This document shows, one piece after another, positions 1 to 3,718 of a stretch of DNA of 6,494 bases. Location of the stretch: assembly GCA_002378845.1 (NCBI GenBank), contig DFRY01000043.1, positions 54,973 through 61,466 of the forward strand. Reading direction: 5' to 3'. Position 1 is the first letter of the stretch. Every line of letters begins with the position of its first letter. Both the position numbers and the translations under genes were made by a program. The DNA is from Ruminococcaceae bacterium UBA3451. Lineage in GTDB: Bacteria > Bacillota > Clostridia > Oscillospirales > Acutalibacteraceae. The notes under the pieces were generated by a model. The model had not been told where the DNA came from. It was given only the letters and a program-made list of their open reading frames with translations, and searched no databases.

Positions 1-168
1 CCTGATATACTCCCCGACTGTAAACCCGCAAAGCATTGCAAATCCCTTTTGGAAATAAAACGGGGATATCAATGCCTGCTTCGCAATGTCTTCCACCGTA
101 AGTTCCTCCGTCATATTTTCTTCAATATAACAAATTGCCTCGCAAACGCCGTCAATCCATTCCATCAT
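1..168 (-). CDS. AraC-family transcriptional regulator, N-terminal part (cut by window edge)
   Basis: The first 56 codons of a DNA-binding regulator run off the left edge. The translation starts MMEWIDGVCEAICYIEENMT and continues with a pattern matching the first helix-turn-helix of AraC-family proteins: an EELTVEDIAKQA helix, then SPFYFQKGFAMLCGFTVGEYIR, with the conserved F-Q--F and G-T-GEYIR positions. The HTH lies at the very N-terminus, as in the subgroup that carries a GyrI-like ligand-binding domain at the C-terminus, but that part is outside the window. Reading 5'->3' on the minus strand, an AAAGGGG ribosome binding site sits about 5 nt before the first ATG (166-168). The second ATG (163-165) is about as plausible. 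It has its own promoter and is separated by a terminator from the aldo/keto reductase operon, so it is probably a separate unit. The family call is firm; the ligand and targets cannot be seen. Confidence 0.85.
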   Translation of the reverse strand, partial: MMEWIDGVCEAICYIEENMTEELTVEDIAKQALISPFYFQKGFAMLCGFTVGEYIR

Positions 169-319
169 CACCACCCCTTTCTGTGTTTCTATCCTATCAA
201 ATTTGAAACCGTCAGGCCCGATTTTTCATGCTATGTTTTGTCTGCCTTCGACGGGGTGAACCCTTATTGGAATCCTACAGAATATCGTTTTCTCCACTTA
301 GTTTTATCATTTATTTTCC

Positions 320-348
320 ATGATACATGTTTTTTCACTTTTTCTCAA
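320..348 (-). promoter_or_regulatory. Sigma70-type promoter of the AraC-family gene
   Basis: On the minus strand, TTGAGA (348-343) and TATCAT (325-320) are separated by exactly 17 bp. Each hexamer differs from consensus at only one or two positions. Transcription would start near 313, leaving a leader of about 145 nt before the AraC-family start. Nothing else recognisable lies in 169-319: no convincing coding sequence, RNA gene or strong hairpin. Confidence 0.65.
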
Positions 349-370
349 GCATGCGGACAACTATTACAGC

Positions 371-415
371 AAAACGAAAAAGCCATTACAGAACGGTTCC
401 GTTCCATAATGGCTT
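371..415 (-). terminator. Intrinsic terminator of the cupin-CMD-flavodoxin-AKR operon
   Basis: A long dyad pairs AAGCCATTA (380-388) with TAATGGCTT (407-415). Inside it, GAACGG (391-396) pairs with CCGTTC (399-404) around a 2-nt loop, with CA/CA internal mismatches. Read on the minus strand the hairpin is followed at once by a T-rich tract (379-371, TTTCGTTTT). It begins 14 bp after the aldo/keto reductase stop codon, so it is placed to end the minus-strand operon before the AraC-family promoter. Confidence 0.85.
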
Positions 416-429
416 AGTTCTTTTATCGT

Positions 430-1287
430 TTATTTGCCGCTGAATACCGGGAAGAAGCTGAACTCTCCGTAATCCTTGATACGTTCCATAGATTTAAGCT
501 GTTCCATATCTTCATCGGAAATTACGAAATCCACCTTTGCGTTGTCCCGCATATGCTCCTGATTTGCTGTCTTTGGAAGAGGCAGTGTTCCAAGCTGTAA
601 ATCGTACCGAATGCAAAGCTGCGGAACGGAGGCTCCGTACTTTTTGGCAATGGCAACAATCGCTTCGTTGTTTAGCACCTCGCCGTGCGCAATGGGAGAA
701 TATGCTTCCACCAGCATGCCTTTGCTCCGGGAATACTCCATCAGTTCAAACGGGGTATTGCTTACATGAGCAAGCAACTGATTAACCATGGGCACAACGC
801 TGCACCCGGACAGGATGTTGTCGATGTCTTTCTTTTCAAAGTTCGACACTCCGATTGCGCGCAGCTTTCCGGAATTATAGGCTTCTTCCAAAGCACGCCA
901 TGCTTCCAGATTCCCCTCGGAATAATCGCCGTTTCGATAATCCCCCCAAGGCTGAGGGCAATGAATGAGCATCATATCAATATAATCCAGTCCCATTGTC
1001 TTAAGAGAAGCGTCGATTGCATTCACGGCATCCTGATAAGACTTAATTTCAGCAGCCAGTTTTGTGGTTACAAACAGTTCTTCACGGGGAATGCCGCAGC
1101 TGCGAATCCCTTCGCCGACTCCGTGCTCGTTGCCGTAAGCCTGCGCTGTGTCAAAATGACGGTACCCAACCTGAACCGCGTCGCAGACTGCTTTTTCCGC
1201 GTCGGCGTCGGCGATGAACCATGTGCCTAACCCTAATTTGGGAATCCGGACTCCGTTTGACAGCGTATAAGTTTCTTCAAAAATCAT
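430..1287 (-). CDS. Aldo/keto reductase (NADPH-dependent, AKR superfamily)
   Basis: This 285-residue cytosolic oxidoreductase should reduce aldehydes or ketones with NAD(P)H. It has the full AKR signature: GLGTWF near residue 20, DTAQAYGNE at 46-54, LDYIDMMLIHCPQPWGDYR at about 100-118, AIGVSNF, and LPLPKT followed by R and N. The catalytic tetrad is intact as D46, Y51, K76 and H109. K239, R247 and N249 match the usual NADPH 2'-phosphate site. Length is normal for the 2,5-diketogluconate/methylglyoxal reductase-like group. An AAGGAGG ribosome binding site (1294-1300) precedes the ATG. It is the last gene of a minus-strand operon, 19 bp after the flavodoxin stop. The AdhR-like regulator upstream suggests a carbonyl-detoxifying role; this is inference and the substrate is unknown. 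Confidence 0.93.
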   Translation of the reverse strand: MIFEETYTLSNGVRIPKLGLGTWFIADADAEKAVCDAVQVGYRHFDTAQAYGNEHGVGEGIRSCGIPREELFVTTKLAAEIKSYQDAVNAIDASLKTMGLDYIDMMLIHCPQPWGDYRNGDYSEGNLEAWRALEEAYNSGKLRAIGVSNFEKKDIDNILSGCSVVPMVNQLLAHVSNTPFELMEYSRSKGMLVEAYSPIAHGEVLNNEAIVAIAKKYGASVPQLCIRYDLQLGTLPLPKTANQEHMRDNAKVDFVISDEDMEQLKSMERIKDYGEFSFFPVFSGK

Positions 1288-1306
1288 CGTAATCCTCCTT
1301 GTATTT

Positions 1307-1792
1307 CTATAGTTTGCTGATCCATTCTTTGAGTTCCGCTTCTGTCGTTACCATTCGGTCACTGACAGCCGTATCAAACCGGATCATTTTTTCTCCTGTA
1401 AATTTTGCGCCTTTGCAGTCCGCTTTCATGTCCTTCAGCACATGCCCCGGCCACCCGGCATGGGTTTGAAACAGCACTACCGTCTTGTCCTGAAAACGGT
1501 TCTCACTCAGGAAAGTGTGCATGGCCGGAGCCATTGTGTACCACCAGGTAGGGGAACCGATAAGAAACGTGTCGTAATCCGACAGTGTAACGGAAATCGG
1601 CTTTAACTGCGGTTTATAACCTTTGTTTATTTCATCCTGCCCCTGCGCCACAATATCGTTGTAGCTTCCTGTGTACGGCTTTACCGTTTCTAACCGAAGA
1701 ATGTCATATCCGGTTGCTTTCTGAATCTGTTCCGCTACCACTTTTGTGTTGCCCGGCGTACAGGAATAATAAACGATTAATGTCCTGCCCAA
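1307..1792 (-). CDS. Flavodoxin family protein
   Basis: This 161-residue FMN-binding electron carrier or small flavoprotein has a beta strand (RTLIVYYS) followed by the phosphate-binding loop S10-C-T-P-G-N-T16-K. The second flavin loop GSPTWWYTMAP, with tandem tryptophans, lies at about 79-89, and the third motif is VVLFQTHAGWPGHVL. This is the pattern of the flavodoxin_4-like group. The P-loop has one extra residue (T-P-G) compared with the usual S-x-T-G-N-T. The start is TTG (1792-1790): an in-frame TAA stands immediately before it, there is no ATG before the middle of the protein, and GGAGG lies 8 nt upstream. It sits 60 bp after the CMD gene and 19 bp before the aldo/keto reductase, so all are probably co-transcribed. 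It may supply electrons to, or act beside, the reductase; the partner is not determined. Confidence 0.9.
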   Translation of the reverse strand: MGRTLIVYYSCTPGNTKVVAEQIQKATGYDILRLETVKPYTGSYNDIVAQGQDEINKGYKPQLKPISVTLSDYDTFLIGSPTWWYTMAPAMHTFLSENRFQDKTVVLFQTHAGWPGHVLKDMKADCKGAKFTGEKMIRFDTAVSDRMVTTEAELKEWISKL

Positions 1793-1805
1793 TTATTGTA
1801 CCTCC
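1790..1805 (-). promoter_or_regulatory. RBS fixing the TTG start of the flavodoxin
   Basis: On the minus strand, GGAGG (1805-1801) is followed by 8 nt and then TTG (1792-1790). The codon just upstream in the same frame (1795-1793) is TAA, so translation cannot start further out. The start is therefore unusually well determined despite being non-ATG. Confidence 0.8.
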
Positions 1806-1852
1806 AAACATTCTACGGTATCCTGGCTGCAACTGCTTTCTTGTCTTTTGGT

Positions 1853-2176
1853 TTATTTTTCGGTATAAACTTCTTTTGCCATGCGGAATGCCGCCCATGC
1901 CTTCGGCCAACCGGCGTAAAACGCCGCGTGGGTCAGAATTTCGACCATTTCGTCTTTTGTTACGCCATGGTTTTTTGCATTCAGAATATGAAACTGAAGC
2001 GAGCTGTCCAGCACGCCGCTGGCCATTAGTGACACCACCGTTACAATGCTGCGGTCACGTGCGGAAAGCTGTTCCTCCCGCGACCAGACTTGGCCAAACA
2101 GCACATCGTCGTTCAGCTCCGCAAATTTGGGAGCAAAATCACCCAGAGCGTCTTTTCCTGCCGTTACTTTTGCCAT
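1853..2176 (-). CDS. Carboxymuconolactone decarboxylase (CMD) family protein
   Basis: This 107-residue all-helical protein belongs to the CMD/AhpD-like fold, usually a homo-oligomer. The core signature is clear: LSARDRSIVTVVSLMASG at 37-54, L60-QFH63 in the next helix, then HGVTKDEMVEILTHAAFYAGWPKA at 70-93. H63, E79 and H83 are the likely functional side chains. The CxxC pair of true AhpD peroxidase-reducing proteins is absent (the protein has no cysteine), so a disulfide peroxidase partner role is unlikely. Length is typical for stand-alone CMD domains. The ATG follows AAGGAGG (2185-2191), which overlaps the cupin stop codon, so the two genes look translationally coupled. CMD and cupin domains often occur together or fused in bacteria, suggesting joint action on a small organic acid or carbonyl substrate. 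Exact reaction unknown. Confidence 0.92.
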   Translation of the reverse strand: MAKVTAGKDALGDFAPKFAELNDDVLFGQVWSREEQLSARDRSIVTVVSLMASGVLDSSLQFHILNAKNHGVTKDEMVEILTHAAFYAGWPKAWAAFRMAKEVYTEK

Positions 2177-2189
2177 CGCTGCCGCCTCC

Positions 2190-2627
2190 TTACTTCAATT
2201 TTGTATATGCTTCGCCGACGGGCTCGCACCATTCGTTCGAGGTTTCTTCACCGGGTACCTCAATGGAAATGTGGCTGAACCAGCTGTCGGCTTTCGCGCC
2301 GTGCCAGTGCTTTACATTTGCGGGAATAGTAATGACTGTACCCGGGACCAGACTGATTGCTTCTTTGCCTTCCTCCTGATACCAGCCTTCCCCTGCCGTA
2401 CACACTAAAATCTGGCCGCCGCCGCTTTTCGCATGGTGAATATGCCAGTTGTTGCGGCACCCGGGTTCAAAGGTTACATTTGCCAAAAACACCGGGCTTT
2501 TGCCAAATTCCGTCAAAGGGTTCAAATAGGACTCCCCCACGAAATACTTTGCATACATCGCGTTTGGCTTACCCTGCCCAAAAACATTCTGCTGGTCAAA
2601 TTCTTCTTTATTGATTGCTTTACTCAA
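2190..2627 (-). CDS. Cupin-domain metalloprotein (hydroxynitrile-lyase-like cupin)
   Basis: This 145-residue single-cupin protein is the first gene of the minus-strand operon. The barrel starts at FLANVTFEPGC (47-57). First-motif metal ligands are H62 and H64 (WHIHH) and Q72 (GGGQILV); the second motif contributes H107, with H109 beside it (IPANVKHWHGA). Glutamine in place of glutamate, together with KHWHG, resembles the manganese cupins known as bacterial (R)-hydroxynitrile lyases and many relatives of unknown function. The loop between H64 and Q72 is longer than in the lyase I recall. I chose the TTG at 2627-2625 because AAGGAGG (2643-2637) lies 9 nt upstream and the product begins at the usual N-terminus for such proteins (SKAINKEEFDQQNVFG). 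The frame stays open upstream but without a ribosome binding site. Substrate is not known. Confidence 0.9.
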   Translation of the reverse strand: MSKAINKEEFDQQNVFGQGKPNAMYAKYFVGESYLNPLTEFGKSPVFLANVTFEPGCRNNWHIHHAKSGGGQILVCTAGEGWYQEEGKEAISLVPGTVITIPANVKHWHGAKADSWFSHISIEVPGEETSNEWCEPVGEAYTKLK

Positions 2628-2643
2628 TGCTAAATTCCTCCTT
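2625..2643 (-). promoter_or_regulatory. RBS supporting the TTG start of the cupin gene
   Basis: On the minus strand, AAGGAGG (2643-2637) precedes TTG (2627-2625) by 9 nt. The open frame extends about 60 codons further upstream, through the leader and the promoter, but no Shine-Dalgarno sequence serves any earlier start codon. Confidence 0.75.
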
Positions 2644-2751
2644 ATACAATTAAATTCAAATACTACCCGTTGCAGAGTGAAATATGCTAACCGTGCCTGA
2701 ATATATCCTAAGAAATTTGAGTCTGCGCGGAAACGGGGCTCGCTCATTCGA

Positions 2752-2780
2752 TTGACGGAAAGCCAACTCCGTGTTATTAT
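2752..2780 (+). promoter_or_regulatory. Probable promoter of the merR-family gene
   Basis: On the plus strand, TTGACG (2752-2757) and TATTAT (2775-2780) are separated by 17 bp, each one or two mismatches from consensus. Transcription would begin near 2787, about 60 nt before the ATG, at the edge of the operator. It directly overlaps the opposing operon promoter. Confidence 0.65.
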
Positions 2781-2781
2781 T

Positions 2782-2812
2782 ACGATAACACTTGGAGTTA
2801 ACTCCAAGTCAA
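2782..2812 (-). promoter_or_regulatory. MerR-type promoter of the cupin-CMD-flavodoxin-AKR operon
   Basis: On the minus strand, TTGACT (2812-2807) and TATCGT (2787-2782) are separated by 19 bp, the over-long spacer that MerR-family activators correct by twisting DNA. A near-perfect operator palindrome occupies most of the spacer. Transcription would begin near 2775, giving a leader of about 148 nt before the cupin TTG. I found no strong secondary structure in that leader. Confidence 0.75.
2790..2809. promoter_or_regulatory. MerR-family operator, perfect 20-bp palindrome
   Basis: ACTTGGAGTTAACTCCAAGT is its own reverse complement. Its core CTTGGAG-TTAA-CTCCAAG has the 7-4-7 layout I recall for the Bacillus AdhR operator. 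It lies almost entirely inside the 19-bp spacer of the minus-strand promoter and just downstream of the likely merR start site, so one bound dimer could both activate the operon and hinder merR transcription. Confidence 0.85.
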
Positions 2813-2846
2813 GTGTTTTTTGAAAAATAATTTAGGAGTTGCAAAT

Positions 2847-3254
2847 ATGAACATCGCTGAAGTAGCGGCAAAATTTGATTTAACACAGGACACACTGCGT
2901 TATTATGAAAAGGTTGGACTGATTCCAAAGGTAAAACGCACGTCGGGCGGAACAAGAAACTATACCGAATACGATTGCGGCTGGATCGATTTTATTAAGT
3001 GCATGCGCAATGCGGGGGTACAGGTGGATGCTTTGGTCGAATATGTAAAACTTTTTGAGAAGGGCGATTCCACTGCCGACGCACGCAAGCAAATATTGGT
3101 GCGGGAACACGACCGCGTCGCCGCGCAAATTACCGATATGCAGTACACGCTTGACCGGCTGGAAGTTAAAATTGAGCGATATGAAAAAGATATTATTCCG
3201 GTTGAAAAAGAACTGATTCTTGCTCATAACAAACAAACCGCAAAAACAGATTGA
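2847..3254 (+). CDS. MerR-family transcriptional regulator (AdhR/NmlR-like)
   Basis: This 135-residue regulator has an N-terminal winged HTH (MNIAEVAAKFDLTQDTLRYY, then EKVGLIP, with R37-NY wing residues) and a helical region ending in a long dimerisation coiled coil (about 75-125). The WIDFIKCMRNAG segment places a cysteine at residue 52. Cys52 is the residue reported to sense aldehydes in Bacillus AdhR and is conserved in NmlR-type proteins; there is also a C44. There is no C-terminal effector domain or metal-binding loop, which argues against a mercury/copper/zinc sensor. ATG 2847 is chosen because TTAGGAG lies 7-8 nt upstream; an in-frame TTG at 2820 lacks a ribosome binding site. It is divergent from the cupin operon and probably controls it through the operator at 2790-2809. 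It likely also controls its own gene. The inducer is inferred. Confidence 0.9.
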   Translation: MNIAEVAAKFDLTQDTLRYYEKVGLIPKVKRTSGGTRNYTEYDCGWIDFIKCMRNAGVQVDALVEYVKLFEKGDSTADARKQILVREHDRVAAQITDMQYTLDRLEVKIERYEKDIIPVEKELILAHNKQTAKTD

Positions 3255-3279
3255 CAAAATTTGATATGAAGCATATACT
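3251..3279 (+). promoter_or_regulatory. Near-consensus promoter of arsR
   Basis: TTGACA (3251-3256) and TATACT (3274-3279) are separated by exactly 17 bp. The -35 box contains the TGA stop codon of the merR gene (3252-3254). Transcription would start near 3286, inside the ArsR operator, so ArsR binding should block initiation. No terminator separates merR from arsR, so read-through from merR is also possible. Confidence 0.85.
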
Positions 3280-3280
3280 A

Positions 3281-3300
3281 ATATCAAATAATTTTGATAT
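3281..3300. promoter_or_regulatory. ArsR operator O1
   Basis: ATATCAAATAATTTTGATAT consists of two perfect 8-bp arms (3281-3288 and 3293-3300) around TAAT, and contains the classic ArsR/SmtB core ATCAA-N6-TTGAT. A third identical half-site, TTTGATAT, lies at 3260-3267 within the promoter spacer, 33 bp from its copy at 3293. The operator covers the likely start site and sits just ahead of the arsR ribosome binding site. Confidence 0.8.
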
Positions 3301-3314
3301 TAGGTGATTACATC

Positions 3315-3632
3315 ATGAATATATATGAAGAGCACGCAAAAGTGTTCAAAGCGTTCTGTGACGAAAAACGTCTGCGAATTCTTGAATTGTTGCGCGGTGG
3401 TGAAAAATGCGCCTGTGTTCTGTTGGAACAGTTGGAATTGGGGCAGTCCGGGCTTTCTTATCACATGAAGATACTGGTTGAGTCCGGTGTTGTGGAAAGC
3501 CGGCAGGAAGGGAAATGGACGCATTACAAAATCAGCGAACAAGGCAGTACCTATGCCGAGGCCCTGTTAAAAGAACTGACAACACCAAACACAGTGACCG
3601 AAAAAGATGAATGCTGTGAAACGAACCGATAA
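3315..3632 (+). CDS. arsR: ArsR-family arsenite-responsive repressor
   Basis: This 105-residue winged-helix repressor has helix alpha3 GEKCACVLLEQLEL, with C32 and C34 at the same positions as in the plasmid R773 ArsR sensor site. The recognition helix is QSGLSYHMKILVESGVV (44-60) and the wing is EGKWTHYKI. The third R773 cysteine (C37) is a leucine here, but C15 and a vicinal pair C100-C101 near the C-terminus are present and could complete a three-thiol As(III) site. The ATG at 3315 has AGGTGA (3302-3307) at 7 nt. An upstream in-frame TTG at 3294 falls inside the operator and is rejected. It heads the arsenic operon and has ATCAA-N6-TTGAT operators both at its own promoter and before the permease. 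The family and ars context are firm; the precise thiol ligands are inferred. Confidence 0.92.
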   Translation: MNIYEEHAKVFKAFCDEKRLRILELLRGGEKCACVLLEQLELGQSGLSYHMKILVESGVVESRQEGKWTHYKISEQGSTYAEALLKELTTPNTVTEKDECCETNR

Positions 3633-3654
3633 AGCCATCAAGCGATGGCTTTTT
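3631..3654 (+). terminator. Intrinsic terminator or attenuator after arsR
   Basis: AAAGCCATC (3631-3639) pairs perfectly with GATGGCTTT (3644-3652) around an AAGC loop, ending in a T-run (3650-3654). The stem overlaps the arsR TAA stop. The U-tract is short, so termination may be partial, giving more ArsR than transporter transcript from the arsR promoter. Confidence 0.75.
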
Positions 3655-3667
3655 CACAGCCTAACAC

Positions 3668-3683
3668 ATCAAAAATATTTGAT
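3668..3683. promoter_or_regulatory. ArsR-type operator O2 ahead of the permease
   Basis: ATCAAAAATATTTGAT has ATCAAA and TTTGAT arms around AATA and fits ATCAA-N6-TTGAT, the same core as O1. It lies after the arsR terminator and 35 bp before the permease ATG, implying a second ArsR-controlled transcription start. The local -10/-35 boxes are weak (TTCACA 3653-3658 and TATTTG 3676-3681 at 17 bp is the best pair), so the promoter itself is uncertain. Confidence 0.65.
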
Positions 3684-3718
3684 TTGATTATCTTTTTATG
3701 GAAAGTAAGGGGTTCATT

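Noticed and set aside
49..417. Plus-strand open frame of 122 codons at the left end
   Set aside because: It runs antisense through the AraC-family coding region, its promoter and the terminator, has no ribosome binding site, and contains a His run that is just the antisense of two ATG codons. No family is recognisable.
685..1230. Plus-strand open frame of 181 codons
   Set aside because: It lies entirely antisense to the aldo/keto reductase, whose catalytic residues are all intact. It has no recognisable domain.
1714..2379. Plus-strand open frame of 221 codons
   Set aside because: It covers parts of three well-supported minus-strand genes in antisense, with low-complexity Pro/Arg/Ser-rich translation and no ribosome binding site.
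2628..2775. Riboswitch or attenuator in the cupin operon leader
   Set aside because: A leader of about 148 nt would have room, but I saw no strong hairpin, no terminator-like T-run and no known aptamer motif.
2628..2807. A 60-residue N-terminal extension of the cupin
   Set aside because: The frame is open, but it would begin upstream of the likely transcription start and no start codon in it has a ribosome binding site. The TTG at 2627 has a strong one and matches the usual N-terminus.
2820..2846. Earlier TTG start for the MerR gene
   Set aside because: It lacks a ribosome binding site, and it would add residues before the canonical MNIAEVA start, which follows TTAGGAG.
3294..3314. Earlier TTG start for arsR
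   Set aside because: It lies within the operator and close to the predicted transcript start with no room for a ribosome binding site. ATG 3315 has AGGTGA.
3698..3718. Upstream ATG for the permease
   Set aside because: It is preceded by an AT-rich stretch without a Shine-Dalgarno sequence, whereas ATG 3719 has TAAGGGG at 6 nt.
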